Below, piece after piece: positions 23,742 through 31,578 of a stretch of 35,882 nucleotides of DNA. The position numbers and the translations under genes were made by a program. Below the pieces are notes generated by a model. That model searched no databases, was not told the origin of the DNA, and was given only the letters and a program-made list of their open reading frames with translations. The stretch is from Methanobacteriota archaeon (lineage in GTDB: Archaea; Methanobacteriota_B; Thermococci; Methanofastidiosales; Methanofastidiosaceae): positions 1 through 35,882 of the forward strand of contig JAMNZA010000125.1 in the NCBI GenBank assembly GCA_023622545.1. Direction: 5' to 3'. Position 1 is the first letter of the stretch. Every line of letters begins with the position of its first letter.

Positions 23742-25384
23742 CCGATCACCTTTAAGAGCTCGCCTACAGTGAGCGTGTCGTCTGGTATGCCATACTTAGC
23801 ATAAGGCTGCACGAGCCTATTAATTTGCGGAGAGAACAAAAGCGCTTTTGAAAGAACGTCCCGCTTGTTGCCATCTGATATGATGTTCCCCTCACTAACA
23901 AGCACTACCCTTTCTGCAAACTCTGCTGCAGTCTCGATGTCATGGGTCACCATGATAACAGTCTTTGCCTTTTCTTTCAGATATGAAATCAGCTCTTTTT
24001 TTAAGAAGTAGTCCATGCCCCTTGTTGGCTCATCAAGGATTAGCATCTCTGGTTCTGATACCAAAACAGACGCTAGTGCAACTCTCTGCCTTTCGCCTCC
24101 GGAAAGGTCGTGCGGGTAGCTCTTCCTGTACTGGTGGATCTTGAACTGCTTTAAGATCTTCTCTACCTTTTTGTCGATCAGCTCATCCTTCATCTCTAAG
24201 TTCCTTAAGACAAACGCTACCTCTTCTTCAACTGTGTCATTAAACAGGTGAAGGTTAGGGTCCTGGAAGACTATGCCAACCTTTTTGATGAGGTCGCTTA
24301 GCTCGTAGTCACCTATCTTTTTGCCAAACAAAAGGACCTTACCCTTTCGTGGCTTCACTAAACCATTCATCAGCTTCACAAGCGTTGTCTTACCGCTCGC
24401 GTTCTTTCCCATAAGGGCGATCATATCGCCCTCGTAAACGTCAAATGAAATGTTCTTCAAGACGTCCTTCTCGTGATCATAAGAAAAATAAACCTTGTCC
24501 ATTGATAGGCAGACTTTGCCACTGCTCTTTACCCGCTCCCAGCTAATCTTATTCTTTGGGTTAATCAGGACATCACTCAGGGCAGTCCTCGCCTCTTTAA
24601 CTGTCAAGGGCAATCCATTACTAAGCCTGTTTTGAAAATGAAGTGAGAGCCTTGTCACAGGCGGGAGCCCAACCTTCCAGTCCTCAAAGTGCGCGGACTT
24701 AATCTTTCTGGGGCTGCCGTCGTAGATGAGCCTCCCGTGGTCTATCATCAGCATCCTGTCCACATGGTGGATGACCCGCTCAAGCCTATGCTCCACGAGC
24801 AGTATGGTCAACCCTAGCTCATCGTTTATCTTCTCTATGACATTCAAAACACTCTCCGCACTCCTCGGGTCAAGCTCTGAAGTCGGCTCGTCTAACAGCA
24901 GGATGTCAGGGTGTGTCGCAAGCGCAGATGCGATCGCAACCTTCTGCTTCTGTCCACCGGAAAGCTCTGATGTCGTCCTGTTTCTAAGGCGCGTAATATT
25001 GACGGCATCAAGTGCCTCTTCAATCCTCTTTCTCATGAGCTCTTTAGAAAAGCAGAGGTTCTCCATGCCAAATGCAATCTCTCTCTCAACTTCATTAGAG
25101 ATCAGCTGGTTCTCCGGGTCCTGGAATACCATGCCAACAGTCTCGGACATCTCGTTTGTCGGGGTCTCTGAAGCATTCTTTCCATTAACGAGCACGGTTC
25201 CAGAGATCCTGCCGCCATAGAAGTTTGGTATCAAGCCGTTTATGGAGCGAAGGAATGTCGATTTTCCGCCGCCAGAAGGGCCTGTGATGACTAAGAACTC
25301 TCCTTCAGAGATCTTGACATTTATCCCATCAAGCGATGGCTCCGCACAATCTGGATAGTAAAATGAGAAATTGTTGAATCTAAT
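23738..25384 (-). CDS. ECF transporter ATPase, two fused ATP-binding domains
   Basis: One polypeptide of about 548 residues with two complete ABC ATPase domains, equivalent to EcfA and EcfA' fused. First domain: Walker A GPSGGGKS (35-42), LSGGQKQ (141-147), LLLDEP; second domain: GKNASGKT, LSGGERQRVALAS, LILDEP. The first conventional start, TTG at 25234, lies after Walker A and would yield a broken domain. The frame is open from 25384, where an ATT overlaps the stop of the T component (ATTAG), eight bases after SD GGTGAT. Start at ATT is therefore inferred. Confidence 0.9.
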   Translation of the reverse strand: MRFNNFSFYYPDCAEPSLDGINVKISEGEFLVITGPSGGGKSTFLRSINGLIPNFYGGRISGTVLVNGKNASETPTNEMSETVGMVFQDPENQLISNEVEREIAFGMENLCFSKELMRKRIEEALDAVNITRLRNRTTSELSGGQKQKVAIASALATHPDILLLDEPTSELDPRSAESVLNVIEKINDELGLTILLVEHRLERVIHHVDRMLMIDHGRLIYDGSPRKIKSAHFEDWKVGLPPVTRLSLHFQNRLSNGLPLTVKEARTALSDVLINPKNKISWERVKSSGKVCLSMDKVYFSYDHEKDVLKNISFDVYEGDMIALMGKNASGKTTLVKLMNGLVKPRKGKVLLFGKKIGDYELSDLIKKVGIVFQDPNLHLFNDTVEEEVAFVLRNLEMKDELIDKKVEKILKQFKIHQYRKSYPHDLSGGERQRVALASVLVSEPEMLILDEPTRGMDYFLKKELISYLKEKAKTVIMVTHDIETAAEFAERVVLVSEGNIISDGNKRDVLSKALLFSPQINRLVQPYAKYGIPDDTLTVGELLKVIG

Positions 25385-26315
25385 CGTAGGCCATCACCCC
25401 TTTAAGCTTCAGTAAAGGCAAAAGGAAGATTTCGCTAGCGAGCATCACTATGATGAAAAACGCCTCTGAGCTTGATTTTATCAGCGGGTCAATCCTCTGG
25501 TAGAACCTAAACGAACCTATACCTGAAAACGCCATGTATAGCGCTATCAAGAACGGCGCTACTGCAACTGCTATCAGCAATATATCTGAAGCTGAAAGCT
25601 TTGCATCTTTATAGAAGCTCCTCTTCTCATACCTGCCAAACCCTCTTGTCTCCATAGCCTCTGCTATCTGGACGCTTCTGTCCAGGCTTTTTGAGAGCAG
25701 AGGGAAGAATACCGCGCCGTACTTCTTTATCCTCTTCCTTAGCCCACCTTTAGAGAAGTCAACTCCTCTAGAGCGCTGCGCGTCCCTGATGTTGTTCAGG
25801 TCAGAAAAAAGCACTGGCACAAACTTCGTAGAGAGTGAAGATACAACAACAGATCTATATGGCAGCTTCAATTTGGTCACCGCTATAAGGAGCTCGTCAG
25901 GGTCAGTTGTCAAGTTCATGAGAGCAAATGCGCCCAGTATTGCGGCAAGCCTTATGCACATGGTAAGTGAGAATAGGAGCTCTTCGAGTGTTATATTGAG
26001 TATGCCGAATATTGGTATCATGAACGGCAGCTGCCACAAGACCGTCTCCCCGTTAGCGTTTACAATCATATTGAACAGTATGACAAACGGGACAAAGAAC
26101 AGGACAAGCCTCATGACGCTCAGCCAGTCCTTGAAAACATTTGATGAGAGCGCTGCAAAAAGCGATGATATGAAGAGCACTGAAAGGATGACCGGGTGCT
26201 CAAAGATCATAGAGATGAGGAGGATTGAAACTAGCCAGGTGATCTTAAGAAACGGAGAGGCGTCGTGGAATATGGACCTCTTCCTTTTATAGACGAGCTC
26301 GAGCATAATATTCAT
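25380..26315 (-). CDS. ecfT: ECF transporter transmembrane component EcfT
   Basis: This subunit couples ATP hydrolysis to the S component. It has about five to six helices and the two coupling-helix motifs ending in Arg-Gly: AQRSRGVDF and AMETRGFGRYEKRS. The length, 311 residues, is typical. Starts at 26315 or 26306 (ATG each) are both possible; the operator copy at 26314-26332 overlaps the first. It is the first gene of the T-A-S operon and divergent from the DUF4430 gene. Confidence 0.9.
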   Translation of the reverse strand: MNIMLELVYKRKRSIFHDASPFLKITWLVSILLISMIFEHPVILSVLFISSLFAALSSNVFKDWLSVMRLVLFFVPFVILFNMIVNANGETVLWQLPFMIPIFGILNITLEELLFSLTMCIRLAAILGAFALMNLTTDPDELLIAVTKLKLPYRSVVVSSLSTKFVPVLFSDLNNIRDAQRSRGVDFSKGGLRKRIKKYGAVFFPLLSKSLDRSVQIAEAMETRGFGRYEKRSFYKDAKLSASDILLIAVAVAPFLIALYMAFSGIGSFRFYQRIDPLIKSSSEAFFIIVMLASEIFLLPLLKLKGVMAYD

Positions 26316-26332
26316 GGATGGCTACACCATCC
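26314..26332. promoter_or_regulatory. Palindromic operator, copy 1 (ECF operon side)
   Basis: ATGGATGGCTACACCATCC, an inverted repeat GGATGG-N5-CCATCC. On the minus strand it lies just downstream of TATA-like GTTAAATAA (about 26336-26345), over the expected transcription start of the ECF operon. An identical 19-base copy lies at 26377. Confidence 0.65.
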
Positions 26333-26376
26333 TATTATTTAACATTTTCTGATTCATCGGTCCGAAAAGCATATAT

Positions 26377-26395
26377 ATGGATGGCTACACCATCC
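26377..26395. promoter_or_regulatory. Palindromic operator, copy 2 (DUF4430 side)
   Basis: Exact copy of 26314-26332; here the arms extend to ATGGATGG-N5-CCATCCAT (26377-26397). It overlaps or follows the TATA box CATATATATGG (about 26369-26379) of the plus-strand genes. A repressor binding here would block both divergent promoters. Confidence 0.65.
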
Positions 26396-26424
26396 ATACA
26401 GCAATTTTAATTGGAGGAAGATGG

Positions 26425-27381
26425 ATGAAACATAACAATTATAGGGATCTATTTGTTGGAATATTTTTTGTTTTAATTATGGTTTCGCTCCCACTGGCGA
26501 CAGCTGAAGTCATGGGAAGCGTACCCACATCATTTTCAAACGGGACAGTCTTTGTCACGGGCAGCACAGCAAACTCTCTAGATTTGCTTACAAGGGACAC
26601 TGTAGCAAAGAGCTTCAAGGAGAACGGTATTTTAAGCACAAATGCCATAGATAGCGAAGCCCCGCAAAACAGGCAGCTTATAGTCATAGGCGGGCCAGTA
26701 GCCAACAGCAAAACTCGAGAGCTAAACGAGCTCTTCGGCGTCAAATACGAAGAGACAAACGACAGGATCTTAATCACTGCAAAGGACCTGACCCTCTCAA
26801 AGCCAAAGCTTGGCATGGGTGAAGACATAGGTATAATCTACTTTGGCAAGGCGAACAATCAGAATGTGTTGATGCTCTGGGGTGCGTCCAGAGAAGGCAC
26901 TTTTGCAGCAGGGTTGATCTTAGAAGACGAAGCAAACTTCCAGAAGTATGCAAACTCACAGTTCCTTTTACTGAAATGGAAGGACAATAACGGCGACCAG
27001 TTTGTCCAGAAGGATGAGATATCTTTAACATCGGAAGCGCCTGCTGGTGCAGGAACAACTGTCACTGAAGATAAGGACACAGCCTCGGTCACAATCACAG
27101 CTGACTTCGGCGAAGGGTTCACCAAGGAGTGGAAGGTCAATGTCAAAAAGGATGAAACTATCTTTGATGCTATGAAGGCCACAGGGATGCAGTTTGACTA
27201 CAACATTCAATCTCTTGGCGTCTTTGTCACTTCCATCGAAGGGTTGGCAGAGAACAGGTCCACAGGCAGGTACTGGCAGTACTGGATAAACGGCGAATAC
27301 TCCCAGCTTGGTATCTCAATTGTCAACGTCACGGATGGCATGAAGATAGAGTGGAAGTACACAGATTCCTTCCAGAACTAG
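26425..27381 (+). CDS. Exported DUF4430 (transcobalamin-like) protein with S-layer-like segment
   Basis: 318 residues with a hydrophobic signal segment (FVGIFFVLIMVSLPLATA). The middle (TVFVTGSTANSLDLLTRDTV, then LIVIGGPVANSKTRELNELF and MLWGASREGTFAAGLIL) resembles the S-layer domain of methanogen surface proteins. The C-terminal 110 residues fit DUF4430, related to the cobalamin-binding C-terminal domain of transcobalamin (WKVNVKKDETIFDAMKATGM, GRYWQYWINGEYSQLGI). Lying across a shared operator from an ECF importer, it is a likely extracytoplasmic capture protein for a corrinoid or other ring compound. ATG 26425 has SD GGAGGA; the open frame upstream to 26377 runs through the operator. Confidence 0.8.
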   Translation: MKHNNYRDLFVGIFFVLIMVSLPLATAEVMGSVPTSFSNGTVFVTGSTANSLDLLTRDTVAKSFKENGILSTNAIDSEAPQNRQLIVIGGPVANSKTRELNELFGVKYEETNDRILITAKDLTLSKPKLGMGEDIGIIYFGKANNQNVLMLWGASREGTFAAGLILEDEANFQKYANSQFLLLKWKDNNGDQFVQKDEISLTSEAPAGAGTTVTEDKDTASVTITADFGEGFTKEWKVNVKKDETIFDAMKATGMQFDYNIQSLGVFVTSIEGLAENRSTGRYWQYWINGEYSQLGISIVNVTDGMKIEWKYTDSFQN

Positions 27382-27391
27382 GGTGGGCCGC

Positions 27392-30301
27392 ATGAAAAAA
27401 ATTATTTCCATTTTTTTATTATTGGCGTTTGTACTATCCCTCTTCCCTGCATCAGCACAGGAGCTACCTAACAGGGATTTCTTCATTGATGAAGAGGGAA
27501 ATCCGAAGTGCATGATAGTGTTAAGTGAAACAGCAACTGCCAAGGATATTGAAAAGGTCACTGAGATTATCACAAGGATAACAAACGAAACGGAATACTC
27601 TACAACGGGCACAACGGAGCAGATCGTCTGGGAATCAAAAAGCTTTGTTGAGGATGATTCAGATAATGTTGCTTTAGGATATACCGGGATAAAATCAAAT
27701 CCGGACTGGGTCTGGGAGATGAGGAGCTTCACAACACCTGCCTACTTCTACTCTCACGGCGCAGATCCAGCGCCCGCATGGCCGAACTGCCCCTTCTATG
27801 TTGAGAGTGTTGAAGCGCTTTTTGACGGGGATAGGAATACAAGGATAGTCGGGAGAACTGGTTACGATTTCGGAGGGCCAAGCTATGCGCCCGTTACACT
27901 TCTAGTGAAGTTCAACGACACAAAAGAGATCTCTGATGTGAACTTCACCTTTGAAAATCTCCCAGCCTCCGGGTACCAGATATATTATCTGAACTCCTAC
28001 TGCCCGAACACCCTCTACAATCCCGCTCTCTGGATGTATGGCGCCACAGGCAACTGGACGCTACTCCCAGTTTCTGGCGGATGGCCTAGGGCGGGTAGCT
28101 CTACAAAGACAACTGACAGCTTCTCTCTGACACAGAAGGTGAAGACAAACGCGCTTCTTATAGAATTAAATCCATTTTATATGACACCGCCAAATGCGGC
28201 GATGCCTTACTCTTTGTATGAAATTGAGGTCAAAGGCAGCTCGTTCTCAGTTCTTTATGGTAATACCTATTATATGGATTTCACATGGGCGGATGAAACT
28301 GGAAAGGACAAGAATGAACTAAAGCACCTCGACTACTGGATAGAGGATGTTAAGGAAACGCTGCCAGGGGATTTCATCCAGACAAGCGGGAAAAGTTACT
28401 CTACTGATACCTCCAGATACAATCTAATCACAAAGCAGGTGAACCTCCTCAGGATGTACAGGTATAACGAGGATAACTCCTTCCCTGATAAAACGGTAGG
28501 GAGGATCTTCTACGGGACGCCAAGGACATGGGAGGACGAGGAGTTTAAGGTAAACCAGACAAAGACCTACGGCAAATACAAGGTTAAGCTCGTTGATATC
28601 AACTGGGAGAAGAGCCAGACGACTGTGAACTTTGATCATAAGGGAGGTAGCGATTATCTCGGTGAGAAGAAGGTCACAGTTGAGGTAACTGACCCAGATG
28701 GCATTGTGAAGAGGCATATAATGACTATCGACTGCTGTGATAACGCATTGGCAGAGCTATTCGTCTCTACAGATGCTGAATCAAAAGCAGCAGAAAATGC
28801 AATCTGCAGGTTGAAGAGTGAAGGATACCTTTGCGACATAACTCCAGTCATATTCCACTCAGATGCTCTTGACCCTCTCTACTTAAGCCCTGCAAGCGAC
28901 CATTTAGGTGCAGGTGCAGCAGGCATCTGGCCATCCTACGCATACATCTATGGGTACGGATACGACGCTAGTGACAGCACAAATTCTCCTACATTAATCT
29001 TCAACGGGAACAAGTCAAAAGCCATACAGGAAGTTCCTCCAAACACTGAAGATGCGTACTACGAGGCGTTCAAGGCGATGTATGAGGGAAACGTCAGCGG
29101 GTGCTGCGACGCCAAGATAGTCATCAACACCAACATGGACTCTGAAAGATTCACAACTGCAAAGGATAAGGAGGCTCTTGTCACTGTCAGGTTGGAAAAG
29201 GATCTCCCGAACACTGAGCTCTACCTAAACGTCTGGGGCATAACATGCGACTGCTGCGCACCTGTTGCTACAGGCCTTGTAACTTCACAGTACTGGCAGA
29301 ACATCAACAAGTGGTCCACAGAGTGCTCTGAAAAGGTGACAGACACCTACTGGAAGGAGCTAAAGGGCGGCGATGTCTATAGGACTGAGATCAATCTCTG
29401 CGGGACAAACTACTGCGGCGTGGTCGCATTCCTCCAGGACAAGAACACCGGGAAGATCTATGGATCAGCGATTAGGCATTTTGATCCAAAACCTGGGGCA
29501 AACCTCTCTCCTGACATCGCATCATCAGACTGCCAGTGCGTCGTTGAGTACAACAAGGATCTTGACTGCGATAACTATGAGGAAGAAGTGGAGTTCGCAA
29601 TAGAAGGTGCAGATGTAGCGTTTGTCGGGATGGAGCACGATCTAGAAAAGAACATTGACGGCGAAATAAAGAAGAACATGATCGCAAGGTTCAACATCTA
29701 TTCGCTTACAGATTACGGCTGCATTGACGACTGCGACTGCAACTACATATCAAATGACGGCTCCAAGTGGAAGCTAAAGTTCTTGATGAACGACGGCAAT
29801 GTCTATAATCCTTATGTGGATAGATGCCAAGACTGCACAAAGGACCTCCGCTCAATCAAGATAGAGCTATGCGAGCCAATCACATTCGGATGCCTAAAAG
29901 AGGGGGCAGTCTTCTGGGGGCCGGACAGGTACTTCAGGGTATACGTAGAGGACTACGACGAGGAAAAGCAGTATGTCAAGTACAAAGTGCAGAGGGTAAA
30001 TCTACTTTCAGATGAGAAGCCGATAAATACAAGTGTGGATCCAAAGGCTATGATAAAGACCGATAAAGAGATCACATCAGAAGACAGGGCAAAGTACAAC
30101 ATGATCCTGATCGGTAACAGCGAAACAAATCTAGAAATAAGGAAACTCAAAGAACAGGGCGACTACACTGAATCAGATGGCATGTCATACCTAGAGGATA
30201 TTTATGGTGAAAAGGATATACTAGTGCTGAATGCAGAAAACGTCACAGACTTAAACGAGCCCATCAGGCAGCTTACATACCTTCTCGATTTAATATTTTA
30301 A
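27392..30301 (+). CDS. Large Cys-rich S-layer-like surface protein
   Basis: 969 residues. Signal peptide MKKIISIFLLLAFVLSLFPASA. The mature N-terminus (DFFIDEEGNPKCMIVLSETA, then AKDIEKVTEIITRI) and the C-terminus (YNMILIGNSETNLEIRKLKE ... GEKDILVLNAENVTDLNEPI) look like the two split halves of a methanogen S-layer protein. Between them lies a long beta-rich, sequon-rich region with Cys clusters (DCC, GCC, CDCC, CQC, CDCDC, CQDC). No C-terminal membrane anchor is seen. ATG 27392 is chosen with SD GGGTGGG (27381-27387). It starts 11 bases after the DUF4430 gene and should share its operator. Specific function unknown; surface receptor or scaffold for the uptake system is plausible. Confidence 0.75.
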   Translation: MKKIISIFLLLAFVLSLFPASAQELPNRDFFIDEEGNPKCMIVLSETATAKDIEKVTEIITRITNETEYSTTGTTEQIVWESKSFVEDDSDNVALGYTGIKSNPDWVWEMRSFTTPAYFYSHGADPAPAWPNCPFYVESVEALFDGDRNTRIVGRTGYDFGGPSYAPVTLLVKFNDTKEISDVNFTFENLPASGYQIYYLNSYCPNTLYNPALWMYGATGNWTLLPVSGGWPRAGSSTKTTDSFSLTQKVKTNALLIELNPFYMTPPNAAMPYSLYEIEVKGSSFSVLYGNTYYMDFTWADETGKDKNELKHLDYWIEDVKETLPGDFIQTSGKSYSTDTSRYNLITKQVNLLRMYRYNEDNSFPDKTVGRIFYGTPRTWEDEEFKVNQTKTYGKYKVKLVDINWEKSQTTVNFDHKGGSDYLGEKKVTVEVTDPDGIVKRHIMTIDCCDNALAELFVSTDAESKAAENAICRLKSEGYLCDITPVIFHSDALDPLYLSPASDHLGAGAAGIWPSYAYIYGYGYDASDSTNSPTLIFNGNKSKAIQEVPPNTEDAYYEAFKAMYEGNVSGCCDAKIVINTNMDSERFTTAKDKEALVTVRLEKDLPNTELYLNVWGITCDCCAPVATGLVTSQYWQNINKWSTECSEKVTDTYWKELKGGDVYRTEINLCGTNYCGVVAFLQDKNTGKIYGSAIRHFDPKPGANLSPDIASSDCQCVVEYNKDLDCDNYEEEVEFAIEGADVAFVGMEHDLEKNIDGEIKKNMIARFNIYSLTDYGCIDDCDCNYISNDGSKWKLKFLMNDGNVYNPYVDRCQDCTKDLRSIKIELCEPITFGCLKEGAVFWGPDRYFRVYVEDYDEEKQYVKYKVQRVNLLSDEKPINTSVDPKAMIKTDKEITSEDRAKYNMILIGNSETNLEIRKLKEQGDYTESDGMSYLEDIYGEKDILVLNAENVTDLNEPIRQLTYLLDLIF

Positions 30302-30335
30302 TTTTTAATTTCTTTTCTAATCTTTTCTTATATTT
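30302..30335 (+). terminator. U-rich terminator
   Basis: TTTTTAATTTCTTTTCTAAT and a further TCTTTTCTT follow the stop codon of the S-layer-like gene. Confidence 0.5.
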
Positions 30336-30347
30336 CAAGTCAGGCAT

Positions 30348-30398
30348 AAGTTTAAATATTATTATATTTTATTTTTAGCATCATAACGGTGATTTATT
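30348..30398 (+). promoter_or_regulatory. Secreted-family promoter/leader module
   Basis: TATA box AAGTTTAAATATT (30348-30360), spacer ATTTTATTTTTAG, CATAACGGTGATTTATT before the ATG. The preceding TTATATTTCAAGTCAGGC is repeated before the next gene (30892-30908). Confidence 0.65.
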
Positions 30399-30866
30399 AT
30401 GAAAAAGATATTTGCTATTTTGGTAAGCTTGTTATTTGCAGTTGCGACTTTAAGTTCTGTGAGTGGATTTTGTGAAGCTCCCGATAATGTCTGTCATGGG
30501 TATTGTTTAACGTGTATTATATCACCCTGCTCTTCAAGTACAAGCTATTGTAATATTTATGGGCCAAGTTTAGTTCATGTAGGTGACATCATTACTGTAG
30601 AAATACATGGCGTTGGTTGTAATCTACAAAACAGTGGATTTATTTTCTGCGATAATTTTGAAGTTATATCTTTTGATCTTGAGTTAACAGGTATCTCTGA
30701 AAGCGGATGCAGTGCAATTGCAGTCTATAAACTTAAGGCATTGAGTCCTGGTGCGGTGGGTGCAACTTTTGAGTGCAATGAGAACAAACTTAATATTACC
30801 ATAACCCCAAAGGAATACCCGATGCAACAGTTCATGAAGATACTTGAAAAGAACAAAAACAAGTAA
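30399..30866 (+). CDS. Secreted Cys-rich Ig-like protein with partly decayed tail
   Basis: 155 residues with signal peptide MKKIFAILVSLLFAVATLSS. About eleven Cys are in the mature part. VHVGDIITVEIHG and YKLKALSPGAVGATFE match the early and late strands of the proteins at 9477 and 13467. The tail reads EYPMQQFMKILEKNKNK: the PMQQFMK half is kept, the GLGKKD half is replaced by a basic end. It is adjacent to and upstream of a further member at 30964, with a duplicated upstream region. Confidence 0.78.
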   Translation: MKKIFAILVSLLFAVATLSSVSGFCEAPDNVCHGYCLTCIISPCSSSTSYCNIYGPSLVHVGDIITVEIHGVGCNLQNSGFIFCDNFEVISFDLELTGISESGCSAIAVYKLKALSPGAVGATFECNENKLNITITPKEYPMQQFMKILEKNKNK

Positions 30867-30895
30867 TTATTTTTTATTTCAACTTTTTTCTTATA
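30867..30895 (+). terminator. U-rich terminator
   Basis: TTATTTTTTATTTC followed by CTTTTTTCTT immediately after the stop codon. Confidence 0.5.
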
Positions 30896-30910
30896 TTTCA
30901 AGTTAGGCGA

Positions 30911-30963
30911 AAGTTTAAATATATATCAAGATTTATTTTTAGATAATTATGGTTGTGTTCACA
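30911..30963 (+). promoter_or_regulatory. Secreted-family promoter/leader module, variant
   Basis: AAGTTTAAATATAT (30911-30924), ATTTATTTTTAG, then GGTTGTG as a diverged SD before ATG 30964. The SD replaces GGTGATT of the other members. Confidence 0.55.
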
Positions 30964-31479
30964 ATGAATAAAATAATATCAATATTGTTATCCTTGTTTT
31001 TTATAACAAGTATTTTTGGTGTTGCTCAAACGACGGCTGAAGAAATTTCACTATGTGATTATTGCTATGGATCTGGACCTAACAATATTACAGTCCAAGT
31101 TGGGGATACATTGGTAGTAGATCCAGGGATTTTAGGTATCATTGAGTGGGATCCTCATTATGAGCCTAAAATTTTTCCTGCAGAAGAGATAGCCCCAGGT
31201 AAGTCTCGCCAGGTCATAGACTATGGATTTTTCATCTATGAAATGATAGTAGATCCATCAAACCCGGGCTTTCCCATCCAAGAAAAAATCAAGGTCCTCG
31301 GCCCTGGAACAATAAATTTCGCTTTTGTTTGTATCGAACTTCCCTCCTCTATTTGTATCAGAACAGATTTCACTGTTACAATAGTACCAAAGCCGCTTCC
31401 AATGGATCAGATAACAAATATACTCGAAAAGAACAGATGCAAGAATCACCCTGATGCCGAAGGATGCGAAGTTAATTAA
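30964..31479 (+). CDS. Secreted Ig-like protein with divergent, extended tail
   Basis: 171 residues from ATG 30964 (MNKIISILLSLFFITSIFGV, a signal peptide). The ATG at 30949 would put five residues before the signal and lies on the SD region, so it is not used. The mature part has VQVGDTLVVDPG and VLGPGTINFAFV, the Ig-like pattern. The tail begins PLPMDQITNILEKN as in the family, then continues into a Cys-containing end (RCKNHPDAEGCEVN) instead of GLGKKD. This is the most diverged member. Confidence 0.75.
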   Translation: MNKIISILLSLFFITSIFGVAQTTAEEISLCDYCYGSGPNNITVQVGDTLVVDPGILGIIEWDPHYEPKIFPAEEIAPGKSRQVIDYGFFIYEMIVDPSNPGFPIQEKIKVLGPGTINFAFVCIELPSSICIRTDFTVTIVPKPLPMDQITNILEKNRCKNHPDAEGCEVN

Positions 31480-31520
31480 TTTTATTTTTTATTCTCTTAT
31501 TTTCTATTAATTTATTTTCT
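31480..31520 (+). terminator. U-rich terminator
   Basis: TTTTATTTTTTATTCTCTTA and TTTATTTTCTT after the stop codon. Confidence 0.5.
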
Positions 31521-31526
31521 TAGCAA

Positions 31527-31578
31527 ATGTTTAAATATCTAAAATTATTATTCTTAACAATTATAATGGTGATTTATT
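31527..31578 (+). promoter_or_regulatory. Secreted-family promoter/leader module
   Basis: TATA box ATGTTTAAATATCT (31527-31540), then ACAATTATAATGGTGATTT to the ATG. The leader is nearly identical to that of its paralog at 14026, on the opposite strand 17 kb away. Confidence 0.65.

Noticed and set aside
25234-25384. ECF ATPase as a truncated pseudogene
   Set aside because: The missing Walker A is encoded intact in frame upstream; only the start codon is unusual.
25792-26292. Long open frames opposite the ECF, molybdopterin and nuclease genes
   Set aside because: They are antisense shadows of well-supported genes, without SD sites or recognisable domains.
26314-26397. The two 19-bp copies as a CRISPR or transposon end pair
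   Set aside because: Only two copies, each internally palindromic and placed at a promoter, with no target duplication or cas/transposase gene.
26377-26424. Start of the DUF4430 protein at ATG 26377
   Set aside because: That ATG is part of the palindromic operator and TATA region; ATG 26425 has a good SD and gives a normal signal peptide.
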